Position numbers and translations under genes: made by a program | Notes under the pieces: generated by a model | The model's database searches: none | The model's input: only the letters and a program-made list of their open reading frames with translations | Told to the model about the DNA's origin: nothing | From: Sphaerisporangium fuscum | GTDB taxonomy: Bacteria > Actinomycetota > Actinomycetes > Streptosporangiales > Streptosporangiaceae | NCBI RefSeq assembly: GCF_018531465.1 | Contig: NZ_JAHDTF010000016.1 | Location: 186,001 to 250,000 of the forward strand | Reading direction: 5' to 3' | DNA: 64,000 bases | Shown here: in pieces, positions 45,597 to 53,600 of the stretch | How the letters are laid out: each line of letters starts with the position of its first letter | Position numbering within the stretch: the stretch's first letter is position 1

Positions 45597-46055
45597 ATGG
45601 CTGTCGAGGTGGGCGACAAGGCGCCGGAGTTCGAGCTGAAGGACCAGCACGGGACACCGGTGAGACTGAGCGACCTGCGAGGGAGGCGGGTCGTCCTCGT
45701 GTTCTATCCGCTTGCCTTCACCCCGGTCTGCCACGGCGAGCTCGCGGTCATCCGCGACCGGTTCGCCCCCGGTGTGGACGGCGACGTCCGGATCCTGACC
45801 GTGTCCTGCGACTCGATGGCGAGCCAGCGAGCCTGGGCCGACCAAGAGGGCTTCACGTTTTCGATGTTGTCCGACTTCTGGCCCCATGGGGAGGTCGCGC
45901 GGGCGTACGGTGTCTTCGACGAAGACAGGGGGCTCGCGCTCCGCGGCACCTTCGTCATCGACGCCGAGGGCGTGGTCCGCTGGAAGGTGGTCAACCCGGT
46001 CCCCACGGCGCGCGACATCTCCGAGTACCACAAGGTGCTCGCCGAAATCTCCTAG
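45597..46055 (+). CDS. Peroxiredoxin, AhpE-like
   Basis: 152 residues. Reduces peroxides through a peroxidatic Cys in FYPLAFTPVCHGEL; the family motif is PxxxTxxC, here TPVC with Thr two before. Opening VGDKAPEFELKDQHGTPVRLSDLRGRRVVLVFYPL is canonical. No clear resolving Cys in the C-terminal half, so a 1-Cys AhpE type using mycothiol or thioredoxin is likely. ATG 45597 matches family start; ATG 45547 would add 17 unsupported residues. Confidence 0.92.
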   Translation: MAVEVGDKAPEFELKDQHGTPVRLSDLRGRRVVLVFYPLAFTPVCHGELAVIRDRFAPGVDGDVRILTVSCDSMASQRAWADQEGFTFSMLSDFWPHGEVARAYGVFDEDRGLALRGTFVIDAEGVVRWKVVNPVPTARDISEYHKVLAEIS

Positions 46056-46062
46056 CGAAGTG

Positions 46063-46082
46063 CGCCGGGCGAGGGCCCGGCG
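46063..46082 (+). terminator. Short hairpin after peroxiredoxin
   Basis: Perfect 8-base arms (46063-46070, 46075-46082) with a 4-base loop, ending just before the next ribosome binding site. May be a partial terminator. Confidence 0.5.
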
Positions 46083-46103
46083 AAGACGAAGGCGGTGGCG
46101 ACG

Positions 46104-46433
46104 ATGCCCTGCTATCGGTGCGGGGTCCGGCAGACGGACCCGGTGCGCGGCGCGAGCCCCTGGCGGCGGGGTGTGCGGCGCGAGAAGCAAGTGCTGATCT
46201 GCCCGTCCTGCCAGCGGGAGCACGACCTCGACCTCGACCACTGCGGATCCTGCGGCTCCACCACGCTGATCTGCCGGCTGGGGGAGGTCGAGTGCCGGTC
46301 GTGCGGTTCGGTGCGCCCGGCGGGCTCCCTGGACCCATCGAGCTCCGAGACCACCTCGGCGATGGCTCCCGGCCTGGCCGAAGAGGTCGAGGCGGCCCTC
46401 AGCCGCGTCCTCGGCCGCCAGCCCGCGTTCTGA
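46104..46433 (+). CDS. Multi-zinc-ribbon small protein
   Basis: 109 residues with four CxxC knuckles: CYRC, CPSC, CGSC and CRSC, spaced to form two zinc ribbons in the first 75 residues; the C-terminal about 35 residues are an Ala/Glu helix. No catalytic domain. Not assigned to a named family. ATG 46104 has AAGGCGG upstream; GTG 46095 is an alternative. It follows the peroxiredoxin by 48 bases and may share its transcript, so a redox-related role is possible. Confidence 0.75.
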   Translation: MPCYRCGVRQTDPVRGASPWRRGVRREKQVLICPSCQREHDLDLDHCGSCGSTTLICRLGEVECRSCGSVRPAGSLDPSSSETTSAMAPGLAEEVEAALSRVLGRQPAF

Positions 46434-46635
46434 GGGTCGGCGTTAGTCCCTTTCCTCCCGTTTTGACTCGTGCCTATATATGGGCAAAACTGCGCGGGAA
46501 TGCGCAGCAATCTTCGGAGCGGCGACGGTGGCGGGTCCGGCCGTGAAGATCGGTGAAGAGGGGAAGACCTCGGTGCACGAGCCCAGCAGTCCGGGTGACG
46601 ACCTCGCCCGCGCCACCGCGTACGGCGAGCCGAGC

Positions 46636-46833
46636 CGCCCGGGATCGCTGCCGGACGACTTCGCTCGCTTCCGCTCCCGGACAACGGCGGGCGGGCCGGC
46701 CCGACGGGGATCGTCGACGGACGGCTTCACCCGCTTCCGCTCCCGGGCAACAGTGGCGGGGCGGGGCCGCCCGGGATCGCTGGCGGACGGCTCCACGCGC
46801 TTCCGCTCCCGGACGACGGCGGGCGGGCCGGCC
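46636..46833. repeat. 66-bp tandem repeat, 3 copies
   Basis: Units at 46636, 46702 and 46768 share GGGATCG, CGCTTCCGCTCCCGG and GGCGGGC blocks. They fill the centre of a 435-bp gap before the ROK kinase. Translating them gives a repetitive Arg/Ser peptide in several frames, so coding is doubtful. Confidence 0.8.
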
Positions 46834-46868
46834 CGCACAAGCTCATCCACAGGATCGAGGGCACACGC

Positions 46869-48104
46869 GTGAGCTCCTTCGTCGTCGCCCTCGACGTCGG
46901 CGGCACCTCCATGAAGGGGGGCCTCGTCAGCTCCACCGGCCAGGTGCTGCTGACCGACCGGCGCCCCACACCCCGCGCCGAGGGCCCGCTGCGGGTCGTC
47001 GAGGCGATCAGCGCCTTCATCGACGCCCTCGCGCGCGCCGGCCACGGCACGCCGGCGGGCGTCGGCCTCGCCGTGCCCGGACTGGTCACCTCCGACACGG
47101 CCGTGTACTCCGCCAACATCGGCTGGAAGGACGTCCCGGCCACCGACTTCACGAACCTGAACGTCCCGGTCCGCCTCGGCCACGACGTCCGCACCGGAGG
47201 GCTGGCCGAGAGCGTCCTCGGCGCCGGCCGTGCCGAACCCGACTTCCTCTTCCTCCCCATCGGCACCGGAATAGCCGGAGCCGTCATCATCGGGCACCAT
47301 CCGTACGGCGGCTCGTCCGGCTGGGGCGGCGAGATAGGGCACATCCCCGTCTTCCCGTCCGGCGAGCGCTGTGCCTGCGGGCAGATCGGCTGCCTGGAGA
47401 CCTACGCCTCGGCGGCCTCCGTGGCTCGCCGCTACGCCGAACGCCTCAGCCGCGCCGCCTCCCTCCGCCCCACCACCCCCCACGGAACCCCCACCACTGA
47501 GGACCCGCGAGCTTCCGCTCCAGGGGCCACCACCCCGGCCTCCGCTCCGCGGCCCGCCACCCCGGTCTCCGCGCCGGCATCCACCACGTCTGCCTCCGCT
47601 CCGCGGCCTGCCACGCCTGCCTCCGCTCCAGGGCCTGCCATCCCGGTCTCCGCGCCGGCATCCACCACGTCTGCCTCCGCTCCAGGGCCTGCCATCCCGG
47701 TCTCCGCGCCGGCATCCACCACCTCTGCCTCCGCTCCGCGGCCTGCCACGGCGGAGGACGTCGTGGCGCTGGCCATGCGCGGCGACCCTGACGCCTCGGC
47801 CATCTGGGACGACGCCCTGGAGGCCCTGTCGCTCGCCCTGGCCTCCTACACCCTCCTGATGGACCCCTCGTCGATCATCATCGGCGGAGGGCTCGCCGAG
47901 GCGGGCCCCGCGCTGTTCGACCCGCTGGCCGAACGCCTCCAGGAGCGGCTGACCTTCCGCACCGCCCCTCCGCTCCGGCGCGCGGCCCTTGGAGTGAACG
48001 CCGGCATGCTCGGCGCCGCCCTCCTCGGCTGGCAGGCGGCCGGCGTCCCCGACGCCGGCGCCTCGTGGTCTCTCGATGTGCTCAGGTCGCCTTCGGTACC
48101 GTAA
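46869..48104 (+). CDS. ROK-family sugar kinase with in-frame repeat insertion
   Basis: 411 residues, about 100 more than typical. ATP-dependent glucokinase/N-acetylsugar kinase fold: phosphate-1 motif ALDVGGTSMKGG, catalytic Asp in LGHDVRTGGLAE (Asp106), phosphate-2 IGTGIAGAVI, and the ROK zinc site with the GEIGHIPV His plus CACGQIGCLE (residues 168-177). Residues about 197-294 are a Pro/Ala/Ser/Thr low-complexity stretch with an 18-residue unit in repeat, placed between the zinc site and the C-terminal helices. The fold around it is intact, so the insert is likely a surface loop. No HTH, so a kinase not a repressor. GTG start. Confidence 0.88.
   Translation: MSSFVVALDVGGTSMKGGLVSSTGQVLLTDRRPTPRAEGPLRVVEAISAFIDALARAGHGTPAGVGLAVPGLVTSDTAVYSANIGWKDVPATDFTNLNVPVRLGHDVRTGGLAESVLGAGRAEPDFLFLPIGTGIAGAVIIGHHPYGGSSGWGGEIGHIPVFPSGERCACGQIGCLETYASAASVARRYAERLSRAASLRPTTPHGTPTTEDPRASAPGATTPASAPRPATPVSAPASTTSASAPRPATPASAPGPAIPVSAPASTTSASAPGPAIPVSAPASTTSASAPRPATAEDVVALAMRGDPDASAIWDDALEALSLALASYTLLMDPSSIIIGGGLAEAGPALFDPLAERLQERLTFRTAPPLRRAALGVNAGMLGAALLGWQAAGVPDAGASWSLDVLRSPSVP
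47511..47750 (+). repeat. 54-bp coding tandem repeat in ROK kinase
   Basis: About three 18-residue units of SAPxPAxPVSAPASTTSA plus partial copies. Nearly identical at DNA level in the last two units, so expansion is recent and probably variable between strains. Confidence 0.85.
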
Positions 48105-48126
48105 GGTGTAGCCCGAAAGGCGTCCG

Positions 48127-48201
48127 GGGCGGTTAGCTCAGCGGTAGAGCACTCGCCTTACAAGCGAGGGGTCACTGGTTCGAACCCAGTACCGCCCACC
48201 A
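48127..48201 (+). tRNA. tRNA-Val (UAC)
   Basis: Full cloverleaf: acceptor GGGCGGT/ACCGCCC, D-arm with GCTCAGCGGTAGAGC, anticodon stem CTCGC/GCGAG around loop CTTACAA (anticodon TAC), T-arm with GGTTCGAACCC, and encoded CCA at 48199-48201. A terminator follows. Its 3' half is the integration target of the adjacent island. Confidence 0.97.
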
Positions 48202-48204
48202 GCC
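48163..48204. repeat. Attachment site, tRNA-side copy
   Basis: 42 bases from the anticodon stem through CCA and AGCC, repeated exactly at 52374-52415. Marks the tRNA-proximal end of an integrated element. Confidence 0.85.
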
Positions 48205-48208
48205 GAAA

Positions 48209-48238
48209 CGCCCCGCTTCCGATCAAGGAAACGGGGCG
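48209..48238 (+). terminator. tRNA-Val terminator
   Basis: CGCCCCG...CGGGGCG arms with inner TTCC/GGAA pairing. A diverged copy follows the distal attachment repeat. Confidence 0.75.
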
Positions 48239-48257
48239 TGAGTGACTAACTGAGTGA

Positions 48258-49298
48258 CTACGCCTCTTCGGACAGCGGGGAGATGCCTTCCATCGCCCTC
48301 GCGCCGTCCTGGATGACCGGCCTGATCTGGTGGCGATAGACGGTCTCCGTGACCACCGTGTTGGAGTGGCCCACCAGGCGTGAGATGTCCTCGATCGGGA
48401 TGTCGTGGTCGGAGAGCAGCGACACGAAGCTGTGCCGCAGTTCCCTGGGCGCCCACTCCTTCCCCGCCAGGCCGGCGCCGTCGAGCACCTTCCGGAAGTC
48501 CCGGCGCATGTTGTGCGCCGACACGGGTGAGCCGGTCTCCGTAGAGAACACGAGCTCGCGCCCGTCGCCCTGGTCCGCCTTCAGGGCCTTGAGCGCCTCC
48601 ACGCAGCGCTTGGGAAGGGCGAGGCTGCGACGGGACTTCGGAGTCTTGGTGTCGCCCTTCTTCCTCACCGAGCGCCAGACGTACAGGGCGAACTCCTTGT
48701 GATCCCATCCCGCCTCGGTCACCGGCCGCCAGGCCCTGGCCTTCTCGTCGTAGGCCACGACGTGGCTCCATTTGATCGCCCTTACTTCTTCGGTCCGTGC
48801 TCCCGAGAGGAGAGAGACCACGATGTACGCGCGGACGCGGGGTCGTGCATTCTCTGCCGCCTGGAGTACGGCTTCCGCCTGGGGGAGAGTGAGTGCCTTG
48901 GACGGCCGGCCTTCACGGCCTTCCGGCACCTCGCACAGCTTGACGACATTGCGCTTCACCTTGTCGCGGCGCATGGCGTTCTTGATGGCGCGGTTGAGGA
49001 TGTTGTGCATGAGCTTGAGCGACCGCGTCCCAAGCTCACCCTTCTTGCCCTGCAACCATCGGTCGATGTCCTCCACGGAGAGTTCGCGGAGCTTGCGAGC
49101 GCCGAGGCAAGGGACGACGTGGTTGCGGGCGTAGGTGCGGTACATCTGGACGGTCGAGGCGTCGCGGCCTTGGAGGCCGTTGTCCAACCAGTAGTACACC
49201 GCGTCGGCCACTGGGTAATTGGTTAGAGCGATGGCAAGGCCGTCTTCGTAGTTGCGAAGAATCGTCTTGAGCTTGTCCTTAACTGTGGTGAGCAACAA
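48258..49298 (-). CDS. Tyrosine site-specific integrase, probably 5'-truncated
   Basis: 346 residues. Catalytic residues: Arg168 in SGARTEEVR, Arg288 in PRELRHSFVSLL (the first His of HxxR is Arg, as in many actinophage integrases), His311 in LVGHSN and Tyr321 in ETVYRHQIRP. A core-binding SAM-like domain (about 28-115) is present, but the usual 60-100 N-terminal residues (arm-binding) are missing: the first few codons are antisense to a HAD relic. It ends 57 bases from the tRNA it targets, as expected. Catalytic half looks intact; activity is doubtful. Confidence 0.9.
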   Translation of the reverse strand: MLLTTVKDKLKTILRNYEDGLAIALTNYPVADAVYYWLDNGLQGRDASTVQMYRTYARNHVVPCLGARKLRELSVEDIDRWLQGKKGELGTRSLKLMHNILNRAIKNAMRRDKVKRNVVKLCEVPEGREGRPSKALTLPQAEAVLQAAENARPRVRAYIVVSLLSGARTEEVRAIKWSHVVAYDEKARAWRPVTEAGWDHKEFALYVWRSVRKKGDTKTPKSRRSLALPKRCVEALKALKADQGDGRELVFSTETGSPVSAHNMRRDFRKVLDGAGLAGKEWAPRELRHSFVSLLSDHDIPIEDISRLVGHSNTVVTETVYRHQIRPVIQDGARAMEGISPLSEEA

Positions 49299-49534
49299 TT
49301 CGGTTGCAGCCGCTGCCAGCTACCTGGACGCACTTGGAGTGCTGCCGGCCTTCCGGCATATCGCCGTACGGGTCGACCCCTCATCAATCCGCATCTGGTG
49401 CTGCAGGCGCTCGACCAGCTCGCCGCAGAGCCTGGACAGACGGTTTTGGTCGGCGACTCGGTCACGGACGTCGAGGCGGGAAGGCCGGTGGAGTCCTCGT
49501 AATCGGCTACGCCAGCCGGCAAGTGAAAGCGTAA
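49285..49534 (+). pseudogene. HAD-family phosphatase relic
   Basis: Three frames together spell a HAD hydrolase middle and end: VVSNNSVAAAASYLDALGV, then PHLVLQALDQLAAEPGQ with TVLVGDSVTDVEAGR, then after a frameshift GGVLVIGYASRQVKA and a stop. These are motif II (SNNS), the DSxTD motif IV and the Gly-Tyr-Ala end of the family. The N-terminal DxDxT part is absent. It abuts and overlaps the integrase start by 14 bases. Confidence 0.65.
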
Positions 49535-49759
49535 CGCCTGGCAAAGGCGGGTGCGAACGGTTGTGGTAAGGAATATGCAGGAGCTCGTGGACGCGATCTG
49601 AGAATGCCACCGAAGATCTGTTACGACCTCCCCATACGCCGTCATGGCAGCCCTAACCGTGCCACACGGCGACCCCTTAGGCGGATGGTCGCCTGCCCTG
49701 CTACACGTCGTCTTCGCTCAGGGAACTCCCCGCGAACCTTCTACGCCCTGAGTTGGGAC

Positions 49760-49945
49760 TCAAAAATCCCATCTTGGGATACTTCCTATCCGTGCTCCGG
49801 TAGAAGCCCATTCAAGGCGAAGTTTATTGCGGCTGTCACGTCGAGCAAACCAAACAATTTCGCGACCTTGTAGCTCACTGAGAATCTGCTGATCCGCTAG
49901 CAGGTCGTTCCAAGAGACGCCAAAGCGAACAGCGATATGGAGCAG
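49760..49945 (-). pseudogene. Unidentified coding remnant
   Basis: A 61-codon open stretch without a start codon, following a TGA at 49946-49948 and ending in TGA. The peptide (VSWNDLLADQQILSEL, then GREIVWFARRDSRNKLRLEW) has protein-like composition, unlike its other frames. Surrounding DNA (49600-49950) is AT-richer than the chromosome. Not assigned; nothing else is recognisable in 49535-50064. Confidence 0.35.
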
Positions 49946-50064
49946 TCACTATGATCGTGCTGAGATCGACTCGAGTTGCCCGGTCACCAAGTTGGTCCGC
50001 AGGGTCTCTACCTCGCCGCTTGCCGCTGACGCGTCGACGCGCTCTGGAGGCTCCCGTCTGCCCG

Positions 50065-50475
50065 TCAGGCCGGTCGTGAGGTGTCGTAGCGAAGGCGGGA
50101 AGCGGCGACGTAGTCGCGGTGCTGCTCGGCCCAGGTCATGAGCCCGGCGACTTCGGTCGAGAGTGTCTGCCCGACCTGGGTCAGGGTGTAGTCCACTCGC
50201 GGTGGTGAGGTGGGGGTGACGTTGCGCTCCACCAGGCCGTCGCGTTCCAGGCTGCGCAGAGTGAGAGTGAGCATCCGCTGGGAGATGCCCTCGATGGCGC
50301 GCTGCAGTTCGGAGTAGCGCATGGGCCCGCCGCCGAGCAGGGTCATCACCAGCACGCTCCACTTGTCCCCGACGCGGTCGAGGATGTCGCGCAGCTGACA
50401 GGTCGAATCGTCCACGCCGACCGTTTCACGCACATCGATGTGCCTTGCGCGGTTCAAAGTGCCTTCTTCCGCCAT
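50065..50475 (-). CDS. HxlR-family transcriptional regulator
   Basis: 136 residues. The winged helix of HxlR type is clear: CQLRDILDRVGDKWSVLVMTLLGGG, then MRYSELQRAIEGISQRMLTLTLRSLERDGLVER and PRVDYTLTQVGQTL. Cys26 is at the redox/thiol-sensing position common to HypR/QorR-type members. It diverges by 67 bases from a luciferase-family gene and a quinone-type oxidoreductase, the usual target for QorR-like regulators, so autoregulated control of that pair by electrophile or oxidative stress is likely. Confidence 0.9.
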   Translation of the reverse strand: MAEEGTLNRARHIDVRETVGVDDSTCQLRDILDRVGDKWSVLVMTLLGGGPMRYSELQRAIEGISQRMLTLTLRSLERDGLVERNVTPTSPPRVDYTLTQVGQTLSTEVAGLMTWAEQHRDYVAASRLRYDTSRPA

Positions 50476-50542
50476 GTCGGCATTGTGGACCACACTCGAT
50501 CCACGCACAAGAAGTAACCAACGCACAGAAAGTGCTGTTGCG

Positions 50543-51028
50543 ATGAGCATCGACCTGACCGATCCCCCACCCCGATCCGGCCCTCGCCCGCGGACCACGG
50601 GGCTGGAGATTCCGCATGACCAGCTCGACCAGTTCTCCCCGCCGCACATCAGGGCCGCCATGGTGGCGCAGGCGCAGGCACTGCCGGGCGTGTTCACCGG
50701 ACCCAGCCAGGTGTCCGAGCCCGCCTCGCTGGCGCTGCGCTTGCACGAGCCAGCAGGGCCGCAGACCGCGTTCCTGCACCCTGCCCTCGACGAGTTCGGC
50801 CATATCCACCGCTCGGGTTTCCTGCATCTCACCGTGCCAAGGCCGCTCATCGCGCCCCTGGAGCGGGCCGGGTGGATCGAGCCGCATCCGATCAGCCGCC
50901 GTCCCGAGTGGCCCGACACGATCGTGATGCTGTACGCCCCCCGCGACGAGGCCGAACTGGCCGTCGCCCTCGCCGTCCTGCGCGCCTCCTGGCGGCAGGC
51001 CGCCGCATCTTCCCCAGAAACGGAGTGA
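50543..51028 (+). CDS. Luciferase-family (DUF5519-like) protein
   Basis: 161 residues. The family is called luciferase-like in databases but is not a flavin monooxygenase. Visible blocks: SEPASLALRLHEPAGPQTAFLHPA, DEFGHIHRSGFLHLTVPR, and the ending RAGWIEPHPIS, VMLYAPRDEAELAVALAVLRASW. The mid-protein FGHIHRSGFLHL is the family hallmark. ATG 50543, five bases before the oxidoreductase start region, so co-transcribed. Function unknown; often near stress-related oxidoreductases. Confidence 0.8.
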   Translation: MSIDLTDPPPRSGPRPRTTGLEIPHDQLDQFSPPHIRAAMVAQAQALPGVFTGPSQVSEPASLALRLHEPAGPQTAFLHPALDEFGHIHRSGFLHLTVPRPLIAPLERAGWIEPHPISRRPEWPDTIVMLYAPRDEAELAVALAVLRASWRQAAASSPETE

Positions 51029-51033
51029 TCAAC

Positions 51034-51957
51034 ATGCGTGCCATGGCTTTCACCGAATTCGGCGCCGACCTGGAAGCCGCCGACCTTCCCGTACCCGAGC
51101 CCGGTTCCGGCGAGGTGCTGGTCCGGGTGCTGGCCTCCTCGCTCAACGGCTTCGACCTGACCGTCCTGGGCGGCTATCTCAAGGGCATGTACGAGCATGA
51201 TTTCCCCGTCGTGCTCGGCAAGGACTTCGCCGGCACAGTAGCGGCCGTCGGCCCGGGCGTGACCGGCCTGAGGCCGGGCGATGACGTGTTCGGTGTGGTC
51301 ATGCGCCCGACCCTGGGCCAGGGCGGCTTCGCCGAGTACGTGGCGGTCAGCGAGCAGTACGGCGTGGCCAAGATCCCCGACGGGCTCGGCCACACCCGCG
51401 CGGGCGTGTTGGGACTGGCCGGAACCGCCGCGCTCAACGCCATCGACGCCGTCGCCCCGGCGCCGGGAGAGACCGTCCTGATCTCGGGCGCGACCGGCGG
51501 CGTGGGCGCGTTCGCGATCCAGCTTGCCGCACAGCGCGGCGCCAGGGTGATCGCCACCGCCCGGCCCGGAGCCGAAGCCGCCTTCGTCACCGGCCTGGGT
51601 GCCACCTGGGCCGTCGACCACACCGATCTGCAGGCGCAGGTACACGCGATCACCCCTGGCGGGGTGGATGCCGCGCTGCACCTGGCGGGTGACGGCGCGG
51701 CCGTCGCGGCCCTGCTGGCCGACGGCGGGCGGCTGGCTTCTACCGTGCACTACCTGCCCGAGGAGACCGGCCGGGGCATCAAAGCGACCGCCGTGATGGC
51801 CGACCCGAACCCCACCACCCTGGCCCACCTCGCCGCGGAGGCGGCCGAAGGCCGCCTCCGGGTGCCACTGGCCCGCTCCTACCCGCTGGCCGAGGTATCG
51901 CGCGCCATCGCCGACTTCACCACCGGAACCGTCGGCAAACTCGCCGTCACGATCTGA
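51034..51957 (+). CDS. NADP-dependent quinone oxidoreductase-like MDR enzyme
   Basis: 307 residues, zinc-free MDR of the QOR group. Entry MRAMAFTEFGADLEAADLPVPEP, substrate lobe LGKDFAGTVAAVGPGVTGLRPGD, Rossmann motif VLISGATGGVGAFAIQLAAQRGARVIATAR. Cys ligands of zinc ADHs are absent. It reduces quinones or enones with NADPH. Controlled probably by the divergent HxlR protein. Start ATG 51034 after GGAGTG; it follows the preceding stop by 5 bases. Confidence 0.92.
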   Translation: MRAMAFTEFGADLEAADLPVPEPGSGEVLVRVLASSLNGFDLTVLGGYLKGMYEHDFPVVLGKDFAGTVAAVGPGVTGLRPGDDVFGVVMRPTLGQGGFAEYVAVSEQYGVAKIPDGLGHTRAGVLGLAGTAALNAIDAVAPAPGETVLISGATGGVGAFAIQLAAQRGARVIATARPGAEAAFVTGLGATWAVDHTDLQAQVHAITPGGVDAALHLAGDGAAVAALLADGGRLASTVHYLPEETGRGIKATAVMADPNPTTLAHLAAEAAEGRLRVPLARSYPLAEVSRAIADFTTGTVGKLAVTI

Positions 51958-52373
51958 ACAGGCGGGTGGCCGGCACCACCCAAACGTCGGCCCACGCTTT
52001 CGTCAGGATGCCGAACACGCGGTGTACGTGGCGTTGCCCCGTCATCCAGCGCGACCTCGGCTCTCCCGCGCGCTTGGCTTGGGTCGTGAGGGTTGCATGA
52101 TCGCCCTCGGCAGTGACAGACATGGTGCCCAGGTGCTGGACGTCGCAGCGCAGGTCACAGCGTCGATCGGCGTGATCCCGAGCACCTTGATCAGTGCTTC
52201 ACACTGAAGAGGTCGCGGGACCTGCACTCCAGAGTTGCTGCGCCGGCGCTGGCCGGTGAGGTGCGTGACAATGCCTGCGGCCGCTGGTGGACACCCACGC
52301 ACGTCCGCGGTCCGTTCTCCCAGCTCACTGACGGTGTCGGGGCTGGTGTTGATCACGCGGGAGTCGGCTTACG
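51958..52373. other. Island end, no gene recognised
   Basis: 416 bases between the oxidoreductase and the distal attachment repeat. Short open frames on both strands lack a ribosome binding site or recognisable product. Confidence 0.4.
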
Positions 52374-52415
52374 AGCGAGGGGTCACTGGTTCGAACCCAG
52401 TACCGCCCACCAGCC
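52374..52415. repeat. Attachment site, distal copy
   Basis: Exact 42-base copy of the tRNA-Val 3' end (48163-48204), preceded by CTTACG where the tRNA has CTTACA. Not a functional tRNA: no 5' half. Confidence 0.85.
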
Positions 52416-52419
52416 AGAA

Positions 52420-52452
52420 GAGCCCCGCTTCCCACCTCGGGAAACGGGGCTC
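52420..52452. terminator. Copy of the tRNA terminator
   Basis: GAGCCCCG...CGGGGCTC arms with inner TTCCC/GGGAA, diverged from the hairpin after tRNA-Val. Confidence 0.65.
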
Positions 52453-52469
52453 GTGCCGTCAGCGTGCCA

Positions 52470-52606
52470 CTAGCTCGCACAGGCGATCTCGCTCAGTGAC
52501 CACTCGCCTCGACGGGGTAGCGCGTTCGCGATCTTGCCGTCCATGGCGGTCGCGCCGTTCCTGGTGGCGGGGCCTGGTCTGGTGGCGGTAGACGGTCTTG
52601 TGTTGC
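52470..52606 (-). pseudogene. Second integrase relic (C-terminal end)
   Basis: Minus-strand frames give KTVYRHQTRP, then after a frameshift NGATAMDGKIA before a TAG at 52470. These align with the end of the intact integrase (ETVYRHQIRP, DGARAMEGI), including the nucleophilic Tyr. Same orientation and similar distance to its attachment repeat as the first integrase. Confidence 0.7.
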
Positions 52607-52808
52607 CTCAATCGAACGGCAGCCTGCGCTCGGTGCGCAGTTCCAGCTCGTACTCGGCGGTCGCGGCCGGGACCGCCGACATGAAGCGGCTCTCCTCGGT
52701 GTCGGTGGAGCCGATGACGCGGGCGGGCGGCCTTTCGGGCAGAGGAGAGCGTTCTCACCATGACCTGCTTCCTCTGCCCGTCATGCGGCACAACCTGATC
52801 CGGCTTGC

Positions 52809-53600
52809 TCAGCCGGCGAAGAACTCGGCCAGGAGCGGGGCGAGGACCTCTGGGGCCACGCCGTGCGACTGACCCTCCAAGGTGCGGCGCTTCGCACCGG
52901 GGAGGGCGGCGGCCAGGGCCGCCGCGGCGTTGCGCATCCAGTCGGGGCTCTCCCCGCCGTCGGCGACGAGCGTCGGGATGTCGAAGGCGGCCACCCGCGC
53001 GGCGGGCACCTGATAGTCGCCCATGACCGTCACGTCGTAGGCGAGCGTGTGCGCCACCTCTTCGAATCCGGCCCACATCGGTGTGGTCCGCATCTGCGGG
53101 ATGAGCTCAGGGGGGACGCCGACCGCGCCGGTCATGAAGAGCTCTACCGCATCGCTGCGGAGGCCGGCTGAGATCAGCTCGTCGAGGCTCTTGGCGAGGG
53201 CCGCAGGAATCTGCGCCCGGGTGTCGTCGACGACGAACGGCGGCTCGTACACCGCCAGCTTGGTGATGGCCAGCCCGCTGGCCACCGCCTCGAGTGCCAG
53301 CCCCGCCCCGGAGGAATGACCGAACACGAACGCCGATCCACCGACCTCGCCGATGAGGGCGTCGATGTCCTCGACCTCACGCTCGACCGCGTAGGGCAAG
53401 GTGTCGCCGCTCTCGCCGCGGCCCCGGCGGTCGAAGTTGACGACCGTGAACCGCTCCGCCAGCAGCCCCGCCATCTCCCGCGTCTGCGGGTCGAAGGCCC
53501 GGTGCTGGAACGCGCCGCCCACCAGGATGACCGCCGGCCCGCTGCCCAACCGGTCGTAGGCGATCCTCGTGCCGTCCTTCGACATCACACTGCTGCTCAT
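52809..53600 (-). CDS. Alpha/beta hydrolase
   Basis: 263 residues. Ser nucleophile in FVFGHSSGAGLALEA, acid in LVADGGESPDW, His in EGQSHGVAPEV; oxyanion region VILVGGAFQHRAFD and FDRRGRGESGDT. Common actinobacterial hydrolase of unknown substrate, similar to those annotated as esterases or haloperoxidase-like. No signal peptide. GGAGG about 9 bases before ATG 53600. Confidence 0.9.
   Translation of the reverse strand: MSSSVMSKDGTRIAYDRLGSGPAVILVGGAFQHRAFDPQTREMAGLLAERFTVVNFDRRGRGESGDTLPYAVEREVEDIDALIGEVGGSAFVFGHSSGAGLALEAVASGLAITKLAVYEPPFVVDDTRAQIPAALAKSLDELISAGLRSDAVELFMTGAVGVPPELIPQMRTTPMWAGFEEVAHTLAYDVTVMGDYQVPAARVAAFDIPTLVADGGESPDWMRNAAAALAAALPGAKRRTLEGQSHGVAPEVLAPLLAEFFAG

Noticed and set aside
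46480..46872. 130-residue frame before the ROK gene
   Set aside because: Half of it is three translated copies of a 66-bp repeat and other frames are open too; no ribosome binding site.
52042..52356. Minus-strand frame at the island end
   Set aside because: Codon use and composition do not resemble neighbouring genes; no recognisable product.
52370..52415. Second tRNA-Val gene
   Set aside because: Only the 3' half is present; D-arm and 5' acceptor strand are missing, so it is an attachment repeat.
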